This document shows, piece after piece, positions 40,456 through 48,561 of a DNA stretch of 64,000 nt (position 1 is the first letter of the stretch; each line of letters starts with the position of its first letter). The notes under the pieces are model-generated. The model had not been told where the DNA came from and did not search any database. It was given only the letters and a program-made list of their open reading frames with translations. A program made the translations under genes and the position numbers. This stretch comes from Streptomyces rugosispiralis. GTDB taxonomy: Bacteria; Actinomycetota; Actinomycetes; Streptomycetales; Streptomycetaceae. The stretch spans positions 178,906 to 242,905 of the forward strand of contig NZ_JANIAA010000010.1 of assembly GCF_024505145.1 (NCBI RefSeq). The letters run 5' to 3'.

Positions 40456-40465
40456 GTTGCGCAAT
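40456..40465. promoter_or_regulatory. TTGCGCAA palindrome upstream of the TatA-like gene
   Basis: GTTGCGCAAT lies 58 bp before GTG 40523, directly after TGTACA, a -35-like element. It is one of the five copies in the island. Confidence 0.6.
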
Positions 40466-40522
40466 GCCGCAATCATGCCGAGGGGCGACACCCAGCGGCC
40501 GACAACAAGGAACGAGGTGAGT

Positions 40523-40822
40523 GTGGTGCTGCTTCGCAACGGGCTGGAACCCTGGCACCTACTGATCGTGGCGATCGTGTTCATCCTGCTCTTCGGGGCG
40601 AAGAGGCTGCCCGACACCGCTCGCTCCCTGGGCAAGTCCCTGCGCATCCTCAAGAGTGAGACCAAGGCCATGAAGGAGGAGAGCGGGCAGGCAGCCGCGA
40701 CCTCGTCAGCGTCCACTGCCGCCGATACGGCCGAGCAGCCCTCGTCCCGGGGTATCCAGGCAGCCTCCGGCGAGACCTCCTCGGCGCGAGCGGTCCGAGA
40801 AGACCACACCACAGGGCGATGA
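40523..40822 (+). CDS. TatA/TatE family protein
   Basis: The 99-residue protein starts at GTG 40523 (or GTG 40526), with GAGG upstream. A short N-terminal membrane helix (EPWHLLIVAIVFILLFGAKR) is followed by the conserved hinge FGAKRLPDTARSLGKSLRILKSE and a Ser/Ala-rich tail. This is the pore-forming subunit type of the twin-arginine exporter. No tatB or tatC is nearby, so it is an extra, probably conditionally expressed, TatA. Confidence 0.85.
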   Translation: MVLLRNGLEPWHLLIVAIVFILLFGAKRLPDTARSLGKSLRILKSETKAMKEESGQAAATSSASTAADTAEQPSSRGIQAASGETSSARAVREDHTTGR

Positions 40823-40871
40823 CCCCGGGCGCCGGCGCGAGAGGCTCAGCACCCTCTTCGACACTTTAGAC

Positions 40872-40881
40872 ATTGCGCAAC
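40872..40881. promoter_or_regulatory. TTGCGCAA palindrome in the TerD promoter
   Basis: ATTGCGCAAC lies between a -35-like TAGACA (40867-40872) and a -10-like TAGGGT (40891-40896), a spacing of 18 bp. A protein bound here would block RNA polymerase. It is upstream of the TerD gene. Confidence 0.7.
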
Positions 40882-40928
40882 TGTGCGAGCTAGGGTGGTC
40901 GCGGCTCCGCGGTCGGAGCCGGTTGAGC

Positions 40929-40968
40929 GCCAAGTGCCAGGCACCGAGTGCCAAGTGCCAAGCGCCAG
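40929..40968 (+). repeat. GTGCCA-rich repeats in the TerD leader
   Basis: The leader between the promoter and the gene has four close copies of (A)GTGCCA/GCGCCA in about 40 nt. One pair, GTGCC-a-GGCAC (40934-40944), can form a hairpin. They may affect mRNA structure. Confidence 0.6.
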
Positions 40969-40997
40969 GAACAAGCCAACAGTGGAGGAGGAGAACA

Positions 40998-41573
40998 GTG
41001 GGAGTTTCGCTGTCCAAAGGCGGCAACGTGTCGCTGAGCAAGGAGGCGCCGGGGCTGACGGCGGTGCTGATCGGTCTGGGCTGGGACGTCCGTACCACCA
41101 CCGGCGCGGACCATGACCTGGACGCATCGGCTCTACTGTGCGATGAGTCCGGGAAGGTTCTCTCCGACCAGCACTTCGTCTTCTACAACAACCTCAAGAG
41201 CCCGGACGGCTCGGTCGAGCACACCGGCGACAACCTCACCGGCGAGGGTGCGGGTGACGACGAGATCGTCAAGGTGAACCTCGCCGGGGTGCCCGGCAAC
41301 GTCGCCAAGGTCGTGTTCCCGGTATCCATTCATGATGCCGAGGTCCGCGGGCAGAGTTTCGGCCAGGTCCGCAACGCCTACATCCGCGTCGTGAACCAGG
41401 CGAACGACCAGGAGATCGCTCGCTACGACCTGTCGGAGGACGCGTCGACGGAGACCGCGATGGTCTTCGGCGAGCTGTACCGGCACGGCGCGGAGTGGAA
41501 GTTCCGCGCGGTGGGCCAGGGCTACGCCTCCGGTCTGCGCGGCATCGCGCTCGACTACGGCGTCAACGCCTGA
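40998..41573 (+). CDS. TerD family protein
   Basis: The 191-residue protein starts at GTG 40998 with GGAGGAG upstream; length and sequence are typical of TerD/TerE (MGVSLSKGGNVSLSKEAPGL, LGWDVRTTTGADHDLDASAL, FYNNLKSPDGSVEHTGDNLTGEG, VSIHDAEVRGQSFGQVRNAY). The calcium-binding residues Asp in DHDLD and DNLTGEGAGDDE are present. TerD proteins are linked to tellurite resistance, calcium signalling and stress responses in Streptomyces. The rest of the ter operon is absent here. The gene is preceded by a TTGCGCAA promoter. Confidence 0.95.
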   Translation: MGVSLSKGGNVSLSKEAPGLTAVLIGLGWDVRTTTGADHDLDASALLCDESGKVLSDQHFVFYNNLKSPDGSVEHTGDNLTGEGAGDDEIVKVNLAGVPGNVAKVVFPVSIHDAEVRGQSFGQVRNAYIRVVNQANDQEIARYDLSEDASTETAMVFGELYRHGAEWKFRAVGQGYASGLRGIALDYGVNA

Positions 41574-41602
41574 CGGACCCTGCTGCCCGCGATCACCCGT
41601 CC

Positions 41603-41637
41603 CCCGTCACCCGTCACCCGTCACCCGTCACCCGTGA
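41603..41637 (+). repeat. Five tandem CCCGTCA heptamers
   Basis: Four exact copies of CCCGTCA and a fifth CCCGTGA lie between the TerD and acyltransferase genes. Just after them, near 41646-41682, a 19-20 bp unit (ACGCCAYGACCAGCACGGA) is also duplicated. Confidence 0.85.
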
Positions 41638-41712
41638 GGAGCCGGACGCCACGACCAGCACGGACGCCATGACCAGCACGGAGTTTCGCGAAGGACCGGA
41701 GCAGCAGCACGT

Positions 41713-42906
41713 ATGAGGCAGACACTGTGGACGCCAGGCCGTTTCCGCGCGCCGCTTCCCGCCGCGCGGCCGTCGGTCGACGCGGGAGGCCCCAGAGGCG
41801 ACGGCCGCGCCCACGGCACGGTGTCACAGTCGGCGCCGAAGCCGGACCAGCAGCGGGAGGCGTTCTTCGACAACGCCAAGTACCTGGCGATCGTGCTGGT
41901 CGCGATGGGGCACGCATGGGAGCCGCTGCGCGACGACAGCCGGGCCGCGGCCGCGCTCTACAGCACCGTCTACACCTTCCACATGGCCGCCTTCATCGTC
42001 ATCTCCGGCTATTTCTCACGGAGTTTCGAGGCCCGTCCGGAGCAAATGCGGCGCCTGGTGACGGGCATAGCGGTCCCGTATGTGGTCTTCGAGGTCGCCT
42101 ACACCCTGTTCAAGCGGTGGGCGGACGACGACCCCACCTATCCGATCAGCCTGCTCGACCCCTGGTACCTGACGTGGTTTCTGATCGCCCTGTTCATCTG
42201 GCGGCTGACCACCCCCATCTGGAAGACGCTCCGCCGGCCCCTGCCGCTCGCGCTGGCCATCGCGGCTCTCGCCTCGACATCGCCTTCCATCGGCGACGAC
42301 CTCGATCTGCAGCGCGTTCTGCAGTTCCTGCCCTTCTTCGTCCTGGGGCTGTGCCTGCGGCCCGAGCACTTCCGGCTCCTCCACCGCCGAGAGGTGCGGA
42401 TCGCCTCGGTGCCGGTGTTCGCGGCGGCGCTGGCCGTCGCGTACTGGGCGGCACCGCGGATGAACGCGGCCTGGTTCTACCACCGTGACAGTGCCCAGGA
42501 ACTGGCCGCGCCGGCCTGGACCGGCCCGGTCATGACCCTGGCGTTGTTCGGCTGCTCACTGATCCTTATGGCGTGCTTCTTCGCCTGGGTGCCCCGGCGC
42601 CGCATGTGGTTCTCCGCCCTCGGCGCGGGGACCCTCTACGGCTATCTGCTGCACGGCTTTCTCGCCAAGGGCTCGCGCTTCTGGGACTGGTACGCGCCCG
42701 ACTGGCTGCACCGGCCCCTCGGCGAGATCACCGTCACTCTCGTCGCCGCGGCCGTGATCACCGTGCTGTGCACACCACCCGTGCGGCGGATCTTCCGGTT
42801 CATGATCGAGCCCAGAATGCCCTGGGCGTTCCGGCGGGAGACCGCGCACCCCGCGCCCACGCGCCACGATCACAACTCACCGGACAAGGCGGGTCGTTGG
42901 GCTTGA
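41713..42906 (+). CDS. Membrane acyltransferase, acyltransferase-3/OpgC-like family
   Basis: The 397-residue protein has about ten membrane helices. Acyltransferase-3 signs are FDNAKYLAIVLVAMGHAWEP (conserved His at the end of helix 1, about residue 64), YTFHMAAFIVISGYFSRSF (helix 2), YLTWFLIALFIWRL and TLYGYLLHGFL. Relatives in Streptomyces transfer acyl or succinyl groups to cell-surface glycans. The ATG at 41713 is the only start listed, but it has no clear ribosome site; a later GTG after an Arg/Pro-rich stretch is possible. The first 45 residues are of low complexity. It lies between TerD and LCP genes, consistent with a cell-envelope job. Confidence 0.8.
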   Translation: MRQTLWTPGRFRAPLPAARPSVDAGGPRGDGRAHGTVSQSAPKPDQQREAFFDNAKYLAIVLVAMGHAWEPLRDDSRAAAALYSTVYTFHMAAFIVISGYFSRSFEARPEQMRRLVTGIAVPYVVFEVAYTLFKRWADDDPTYPISLLDPWYLTWFLIALFIWRLTTPIWKTLRRPLPLALAIAALASTSPSIGDDLDLQRVLQFLPFFVLGLCLRPEHFRLLHRREVRIASVPVFAAALAVAYWAAPRMNAAWFYHRDSAQELAAPAWTGPVMTLALFGCSLILMACFFAWVPRRRMWFSALGAGTLYGYLLHGFLAKGSRFWDWYAPDWLHRPLGEITVTLVAAAVITVLCTPPVRRIFRFMIEPRMPWAFRRETAHPAPTRHDHNSPDKAGRWA

Positions 42907-42956
42907 CGAGCGTCAGGGCGTGGGGCCGTGAGCCGTTCCCGAGACACAATTGCTAG

Positions 42957-42966
42957 ATTGCGCAAT
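42957..42966. promoter_or_regulatory. TTGCGCAA palindrome in the LCP promoter
   Basis: ATTGCGCAAT lies 64 bp before ATG 43031, with TAGGTC as a likely -10 box 13 bp further on and CTAGAT as a -35-like element before it. Confidence 0.65.
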
Positions 42967-43030
42967 CACACAACCATAGGTCGGGGCCGGCAGTCCCCTG
43001 TGTAGCGCCGGACGCACGAGGGGTGTACCG

Positions 43031-44560
43031 ATGACCAACAGCCGCAAGAAGACGGCGTCCAGGCGCCGTGCCCCGGCGCAGCCGACCGACCGGTGCCGGG
43101 ACGCTTCCCGTGCCCGGCGGCGCAAGCGGAGCCGTAGGCGGATAGCGCTGGCCATAGTGCTGTCGCTGCTGGTCCTCCTGGCGGCGGGCGCGGGCTGGGT
43201 GTACTGGCAGCTGAACGGCAACATCAGCACCTTCGACGCGGACGGCATCTCCGGGGACCGGCCGGACGACTCCTCCAAGGGCCAGAACGTCCTCGTCATC
43301 GGCTCGGACGCGCGCACCGGCGGCAACAGCGAACTGGGCGGCGGCGACAAGGGCGACATCGGGCGCTCCGACACCGCACTGCTGCTGCATGTGTACGCCG
43401 ACCGCAAGCACGCCGTGGCCGTGTCCATCCCCCGCGACACACTCGTGGACATCCCGCCCTGCAAGCTGCCCGACGGGAGCTGGACCAAGACGCGGCGGGA
43501 CACGATGTTCAACGCCGCGTACTCCGTCGGACAGACCGCCAAGGGCAATCCGGCCTGCACGCAGAACACCGTGGAGCACCTCACCGGTCTGCGCGTCCAT
43601 CACACGATAGTGGTCGATTTCAAGGGCTTCGCGAAACTCACCGACGTGGTGGGCGGCGTGGAGGTGTGCGTGCCACAGGACGTCTACCAGAAGGACCTCA
43701 ACCCCAACCGCGCCGACCGCGGCGAGCGCATCTTCGCCAAGGGCGAGCAGAACGTCGCCGGACAGAAGGCCCTGGACTACGTCCGCATCCGCCACGGCAT
43801 CGGTGACGGCTCCGACATAGGCCGCATCAAACGCCAGCAAGCCTTCATCGGCAGCCTGATCAAGAAGGTCAAGAGCGACGGCCTCACCCCCACCAAGCTG
43901 CTGCCCCTCGCGAATGCCGGCACCAAGTCCATGACGGTCGACCCCGGCCTGGGATCCGCCGCCAAGCTGATCTCCTTCGCGATGTCGATGAAACAGATCG
44001 ACCTGCACAACACCAAATTCATCACCATCCCCTGGCGGTACCAGGGCGACCGGATCGCCATCGTCGAGCCGGAGGCCGACGCCCTGTGGGCCGCCCTGAA
44101 GGCCGACCGCACCCTCGACGGCAAGGACGCCAGCGGAAAGAACGGCGGCAAGAAGCCCAAGCCGTCGCAGAGCGCCGAGCCGGTCTCCGGCGACGGGATC
44201 GCGGTGGCCATTCACAACGGCACCACCACCGGCGGCCTCGCCTCACGCGCCGCCAAGGCGCTGACCGACCATGGCTTCATGGTCACCGGCACCGGCAACG
44301 CGCCGAGCCAGAACCACGCCACGACCGCCATCGAGTACGGCCCCGGCCAGAAGACCCAGGCCGAAACGGTCGCCCGGCTCTTCGCCAAGGCCGAACTCGA
44401 GTCGGTGCCCGCCGACGGCATCACCGTCACCCTCGGCCAGTCGTACGCGGACAACCCCTCGGCCACACCGTCACCCGAACCGACCACCGTCCCCTCCAAG
44501 GTGGCCGACGGCGCCCGCTCCGCCGACGACGACGCCTGCTCCAACCTCTCCTACGGATGA
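43031..44560 (+). CDS. LytR-CpsA-Psr (LCP) family cell-wall ligase with LytR_C domain
   Basis: The 509-residue protein starts MTNSRKKTASRRRAPAQPTD. A basic cytoplasmic head and one membrane helix (IALAIVLSLLVLLAAGAGWV, about residues 38-57) precede the LCP domain (about 85-285) with NVLVIGSDARTG, SDTALLLHVYADRKHAVAVSIPRDTLVDIP, the Arg pair in DYVRIRHG and GRIKRQQAF. A LytR_C domain follows (about 375-470). LCP enzymes transfer teichoic or other glycopolymers from lipid carriers to peptidoglycan outside the membrane. Control by the TTGCGCAA site is suggested by its promoter. Confidence 0.9.
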   Translation: MTNSRKKTASRRRAPAQPTDRCRDASRARRRKRSRRRIALAIVLSLLVLLAAGAGWVYWQLNGNISTFDADGISGDRPDDSSKGQNVLVIGSDARTGGNSELGGGDKGDIGRSDTALLLHVYADRKHAVAVSIPRDTLVDIPPCKLPDGSWTKTRRDTMFNAAYSVGQTAKGNPACTQNTVEHLTGLRVHHTIVVDFKGFAKLTDVVGGVEVCVPQDVYQKDLNPNRADRGERIFAKGEQNVAGQKALDYVRIRHGIGDGSDIGRIKRQQAFIGSLIKKVKSDGLTPTKLLPLANAGTKSMTVDPGLGSAAKLISFAMSMKQIDLHNTKFITIPWRYQGDRIAIVEPEADALWAALKADRTLDGKDASGKNGGKKPKPSQSAEPVSGDGIAVAIHNGTTTGGLASRAAKALTDHGFMVTGTGNAPSQNHATTAIEYGPGQKTQAETVARLFAKAELESVPADGITVTLGQSYADNPSATPSPEPTTVPSKVADGARSADDDACSNLSYG

Positions 44561-44586
44561 CCCCGGTCCCTGCGGTCATGGCACGC

Positions 44587-44955
44587 TCAGGCGCCGGATT
44601 CGTGCACCAGACGCACCGGCGCCGTGGCCTCGTTCCGCGCGCGGTCGGCGAGCTGGCCGACCATCAGACGCACCACGGTCACGACGTCGGGGTCATCGAC
44701 GAAGTACACCTGCCGGCGGCCTTCCCGCCGGGACCGGACGAGTCCCGCCAGCTTGAGCTTGGTCAGATGCTGACTGATCGCGGGCAGCGCCCCGCCCACC
44801 CGGTCGGCGAGGTGCGTCACATCGCTCTCCCCCTGGGCGAGGGCCCACATGATGTGCAGCCGTGCCGCCGATGCCAGCAGTCCGAAGGACGCCGCCGCCT
44901 CGGCGAGGACATCGGCGGAAGGATCTTCAAACTCGCGCACGTCGCCCTTCGCCAT
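44587..44955 (-). CDS. ArsR family transcriptional regulator (paralogue 2)
   Basis: The 122-residue protein starts MAKGDVREFEDPSADVLAEA at ATG 44955 (GGAGGT 5 nt upstream). Its winged helix, FGLLASAARLHIMWALAQGESDVTHLADRVGGALPAISQHLTKLKLAGLVRSRREGRRQVYFVDDPDVVTVVRLMVGQLADRA, is nearly the same as that of the protein at 36250-36612. It too lacks Cys and the metal motif. The two probably bind the same operator and bracket the island. It is convergent with the LCP gene. Confidence 0.9.
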   Translation of the reverse strand: MAKGDVREFEDPSADVLAEAAASFGLLASAARLHIMWALAQGESDVTHLADRVGGALPAISQHLTKLKLAGLVRSRREGRRQVYFVDDPDVVTVVRLMVGQLADRARNEATAPVRLVHESGA

Positions 44956-44996
44956 CGCCGACCTCCGTCGCCCCGAACCACCCGTTCACCAGACTC

Positions 44997-45010
44997 CCCA
45001 GTCTAGGCGT
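44997..45010 (-). promoter_or_regulatory. Promoter element shared by the two ArsR paralogues (copy 2)
   Basis: The minus strand reads ACGCCTAGACTGGG, identical to 36190-36203, 42 bp before ATG 44955. Confidence 0.6.
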
Positions 45011-45075
45011 CGCGTTCGCCACCCGATCCGAGGTCACTGACAGGCGGTGTCCCGCTCGACCGGCAGCGTGCCCGG

Positions 45076-46005
45076 CTAGACCGGGGTGGCCGCATGCAGG
45101 ATCAACACCAGGGTGACCGCGGAGTTCGCCGAGGAGAGTGCCGAGGCCGTGGTACCCATCGCGGCCCCCCAGGCGGCCAGGCCCACCGCCGTGAAAACAG
45201 GCGGCCAGATGCGCCCGGCGGGGGCCGGGCCCAGCAGAGCGGCCACCCTGCGGGGCACCGGTCCCATGGCCGCGAAACCCGCCAACGTGGCGACCGGCGC
45301 ACCGCGGGACATCAGCGCCGACCTGCCGACCGCCAGCGCCACGGCACGTCGGCTGCCGACCGCTTGGGCCGCCTCCTCGTCCGCCCACCGCTCGGTCGTG
45401 TAGGTGACCGCGGTCCGCAGCGGGCGCAGAAACGGGTTGGCTCGCGCCGCGAGCTGCACGGTGAGCAGGAACCGGTGATGGCGACGAGCCAGATGGGCGC
45501 GCTCGTGAGCGAACAGCGCCCGGCGCTCGGCCGAGTCCAGCCCGGCGAGCATCCCCGTGGTCACCACGATCCGATCACGCCTGCCCGGCAGCGCGTACGC
45601 GTACGGCGACTCATCGGGCAGCACCGCCACCGGCGTGGCGGGCAGGCCCGCGAGGGCGCGCTCGGCCTGACGCCGTACGCGCTGGTGACGCCGCACCACC
45701 CGGGTGCACGCGGCGAGCACGGCGATCAGAGCGGGGATCGCGGCCTTGCCCGCCACCTCGTCGTACGGGACGGTGTCGCGCACCTCCTCGTCCGACCAGC
45801 CGTCCGGCAGCGGGTTGCCGGGCAACTGCGCGGTGCCGACCACCATCAACAGCGCCAGACTCAGCGTGCTGCACACCGCGAACACTCCGGCGACCGCCGA
45901 CAGCAGCCACGTCGCCGCACGCGGGTGGAGACGCTGCTCGGCCAGGCGGGCGATCGGCCATGCCGTCAACGGCAGCACCAGCGGCAGGAAGACGAAGACC
46001 CCCAT
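45076..46005 (-). CDS. M56 family (BlaR1-like) membrane metallopeptidase
   Basis: The 309-residue protein starts MGVFVFLPLVLPLTAWPIAR at ATG 46005 (GGAGGAG upstream). It has about four membrane segments and the zinc motif HERAH in FAHERAHLARRHHRF (about residue 172) with a downstream Glu in TERWADEEAAQAVG. BlaR1/MecR1-type peptidases cleave or inactivate the partner repressor on signal, but this one lacks the extracellular penicillin-binding domain, as most Streptomyces M56 proteins do. It is downstream of, and 7 bp from, the BlaI-type gene. Confidence 0.85.
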   Translation of the reverse strand: MGVFVFLPLVLPLTAWPIARLAEQRLHPRAATWLLSAVAGVFAVCSTLSLALLMVVGTAQLPGNPLPDGWSDEEVRDTVPYDEVAGKAAIPALIAVLAACTRVVRRHQRVRRQAERALAGLPATPVAVLPDESPYAYALPGRRDRIVVTTGMLAGLDSAERRALFAHERAHLARRHHRFLLTVQLAARANPFLRPLRTAVTYTTERWADEEAAQAVGSRRAVALAVGRSALMSRGAPVATLAGFAAMGPVPRRVAALLGPAPAGRIWPPVFTAVGLAAWGAAMGTTASALSSANSAVTLVLILHAATPV

Positions 46006-46012
46006 GGACTCC

Positions 46013-46396
46013 CTACTCCTCCGCTTCCCGGGCCCGCCCCAACAGACCCCGAAGCACCTGCTCATCCTGCGGCGACAGACCGGTCACGAAGCTGGCCAGC
46101 ACCGCCTCGCGGTCGCTCTCCCCGTCCAGCACCCGCCGCATCCGCAAAGCCGCCAGGCCCGATTCGTCGGCCGTCGGTGTCCAGAGGAACGCCCGGCCGG
46201 CCTTCTCCCGCGTCACCGCGCCCTTGGCCAGCAGCCGTGTGAGAATGGTGATCACGGTGGTATGGGCAAGAGTGCCGCCGAGTCGCTCACGCACCCACCC
46301 CGTGCCCACCGGCTCCGGCGCCTCGCGAAGAGCCGCCAGCACCTGCACCTCCAGCTCACCCTGACCGCGCCGCCGGCCACGCTTCTGATCTCTCAC
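46013..46396 (-). CDS. BlaI/MecI family transcriptional repressor
   Basis: The 127-residue protein starts VRDQKRGRRRGQGELEVQVL at GTG 46396 with GGAGGG about 7 nt upstream. The winged helix is LEVQVLAALREAPEPVGTGWVRERLGGTLAHTTVITILTRLLAKGAVTREKAGRAFLWTP. Its C-terminal helices form the dimer and the site cut by M56 partners. It forms a two-gene repressor/protease unit with the M56 gene and probably represses its own operon. A DNA site was not identified. Confidence 0.85.
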   Translation of the reverse strand: MRDQKRGRRRGQGELEVQVLAALREAPEPVGTGWVRERLGGTLAHTTVITILTRLLAKGAVTREKAGRAFLWTPTADESGLAALRMRRVLDGESDREAVLASFVTGLSPQDEQVLRGLLGRAREAEE

Positions 46397-46505
46397 CCCG
46401 CCACCCTCCAGTCGCACGCCGCCCGTCCCCAAGCGGGGGAATCATCGTATCCAGTGCCTCGACGGCGGTTCGGCCGAACGGCGGGGCGGGCGCACACACG
46501 AGCGG

Positions 46506-46535
46506 CCTCCCGCCACCGTCACGGTAGCCGGGAGG
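46506..46535 (-). terminator. Hairpin terminator after the DHA2 exporter gene
   Basis: CCTCCCG (46506-46512) and CGGGAGG (46529-46535) enclose an inner ACCGT-c-ACGGT stem. It lies 24 bp beyond the stop of the leftward MFS gene and upstream of the BlaI-type gene. Confidence 0.65.
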
Positions 46536-46558
46536 TCCGCCCGCGGGGGGAACCGGGA

Positions 46559-48235
46559 TCAGACATGGATGCCGATCTCTGGTGCGGCCGCCGACTCCTC
46601 CTGCTGTGGTTTGACGTTGCGGACCAGCAGCGAGAGCAGGCCGACCACGACCGTGAGGCCCGCGGAGATGGTGAAGACCAGATGCATGCCGTCCACGAAG
46701 GTCTGGTGCGCCACCCGGGTCAGCGTGTCGACGAAGGAGTTGAGGTCGTCGGCACGCATCCCACCGCCCTGGACGAGCTGCTCCTTGACGGCGTCCCGGG
46801 CCGAGGGCGGGAAACCGAGGGCGACGGACTCGTGGACACCATTGTTGTCGGCCATCACATCGACGGCCGAGCCGCCCTTGCCGGCGAACTCGTCGCGCAG
46901 CGCATCGGGGAACCTGGAGCTCACCGAGGAGGCGAGCAGGCTACCGAAGATCGCGATGCCGAGCGTGCCGCCCAGTTGCTGCATGGACTGCTGCATACCG
47001 GAGGCCACACCGGCCTTCTCCACCGGAGCGTTGCCGACAATGGCCTGGATGCCGGCGACCAGCAAGAAGCCGGCGCCGAACCCGGAGAGAACCAGCGGCG
47101 GGGCCAGCGCCCAGCCGGAGGTGTCCACCTCGATCTGCCGGAGGTACACCAGGGCACCGAAGAGGAGCACGGCGCCGAGCAGCAGGGTGCCTTTCACACC
47201 GAGCTTTCCGGTGGCCCAGCCGGCGAGCGGTGAGGCGACGGTGAAGACGGCGGTCAGCGGCAGCAGGCTGACGGCGGCCATAATCGCGCTCTTCCCCTGC
47301 ACGCCCTGGAGATAGAACATCAGGTAGAAGACGATCGCGAAGAAGGCCAGCATCGTCACCACCATCAGCAGCAGACCGACCGAGACCGAGCGGTCCTTGA
47401 AGAGGCTGAGCGCGACCATGGGGTGTTCGGTCCTGGCCTCGATCAAGACGAAGACCGCCAGCAGCACGGCGCCCAGGCCGATGAAGCCGAGAGTCTTGCC
47501 GGAGGCCCAGCCGTCGTCCTGGGCGCCGGTGATGCCCCACACAGCGCTGACCATGGCCGCCGTGAGCGCGATGGCGCCGGGGATGTCGAGCGGCTCGGAG
47601 CCCCGCTGCGCGGACTCCTTGATGACGATCAGACCCACCAGGACGCCGATGATGCCGAACGGGAGGTTGATGTAGAAGACCCACGACCAGTTGGCGTACT
47701 CCACCAGCACGCCGCCGAGCATAGGTCCGCCCGCCATCGCGACAGCGGTTACGGCGCCGAAGATGCCGAGGGCCGCGGGGAGTTTGGCCGGCGGGAAGGA
47801 TGCCTTGAGCACGGCGAGTCCGGAGGGGCCGAGCAGCGAGGCGAAGACGGCCTGCAGTACGCGGGCGCCGATCAGCATCTCGATCGAACCGGACATGCCG
47901 CACAGCAGTGAGGCGAGCGAGAATCCGCCCACGCCGATCAGGAACGCCTTCTTACGGCCGATCTTGTCGGCCACCGTGCCGGCCGGAATGAGTAAACCCG
48001 AAAGGGCCAGTAAGTAGCCGGTGGTCACCCACTGGATCTGCCCGGGAGTGGCATTCAGATCGCTAGCGATCTTCGGGTTGGCCGCGGCTACGACGGTACC
48101 GTCGATCTGCACGACCATGATTCCGAGCGCCACGGCGATCAGGCTGAACCATGCCCCGGCAGATGCTTTTACCTTTCCGGCGGCCCCGGCCTCACCTGGT
48201 GGCGGATCCGAGTATTCGAGCGTCGAGTCACTCAT
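46559..48235 (-). CDS. MFS multidrug exporter, DHA2 (14-helix, EmrB/QacA) family
   Basis: The 558-residue protein starts MSDSTLEYSDPPPGEAGAAG at ATG 48235 with AAGGAG upstream. It has fourteen predicted helices and DHA2 motifs: VQIDGTVVAAANPKIASDLN (motif D1), GTVADKIGRKKAFLIG (motif A), RVLQAVFASLLGPSGLAVL (motif B) and GPMLGGVLVEYANWSWVFYINLPFGIIGV (motif C, antiporter). It exports a drug or metabolite against protons. No regulator is adjacent on the divergent side; the upstream region has repeated GCCAT elements that may be an operator. Confidence 0.9.
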   Translation of the reverse strand: MSDSTLEYSDPPPGEAGAAGKVKASAGAWFSLIAVALGIMVVQIDGTVVAAANPKIASDLNATPGQIQWVTTGYLLALSGLLIPAGTVADKIGRKKAFLIGVGGFSLASLLCGMSGSIEMLIGARVLQAVFASLLGPSGLAVLKASFPPAKLPAALGIFGAVTAVAMAGGPMLGGVLVEYANWSWVFYINLPFGIIGVLVGLIVIKESAQRGSEPLDIPGAIALTAAMVSAVWGITGAQDDGWASGKTLGFIGLGAVLLAVFVLIEARTEHPMVALSLFKDRSVSVGLLLMVVTMLAFFAIVFYLMFYLQGVQGKSAIMAAVSLLPLTAVFTVASPLAGWATGKLGVKGTLLLGAVLLFGALVYLRQIEVDTSGWALAPPLVLSGFGAGFLLVAGIQAIVGNAPVEKAGVASGMQQSMQQLGGTLGIAIFGSLLASSVSSRFPDALRDEFAGKGGSAVDVMADNNGVHESVALGFPPSARDAVKEQLVQGGGMRADDLNSFVDTLTRVAHQTFVDGMHLVFTISAGLTVVVGLLSLLVRNVKPQQEESAAAPEIGIHV

Positions 48236-48561
48236 GACCAATCTCCTTGATTAACAGTGCGGCCGAGGGCCGGATGGCGCCAGACGGGGACAGTCCGGCA
48301 TCGCAGGCCTGGATCACGGCCCCGGGAAGCCGCCCGATCCTGGGGCTCCCCGGGACCGCCGTGCGACCCGGCTCGTAGCCGAGCCGCACGCGCACCCGGT
48401 GGTGACCGACGGGGGACGACCCTCCACCAGGCCGTGGCTCGAACCACGGCGCCATCATGGCACATAAATGGCACAGCGGGGAAGCCGCCCCGCTCCGCCA
48501 GTCGAGCCGGCGGCCGCCGAGCGAGGCGTGCCCGCGGCGGCGAGGGCACCTCTCCCGGCGG
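48236..48561 (-). promoter_or_regulatory. Upstream region of the DHA2 exporter gene (326 bp, no gene)
   Basis: No convincing coding frame was found. On the minus strand near 48446-48475 a repeated GCCAT occurs three times at 9-10 bp spacing (GTGCCAT, GTGCCAT, GGCGCC), which could be an operator. The rest is GC-rich without clear signals. Confidence 0.3.
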
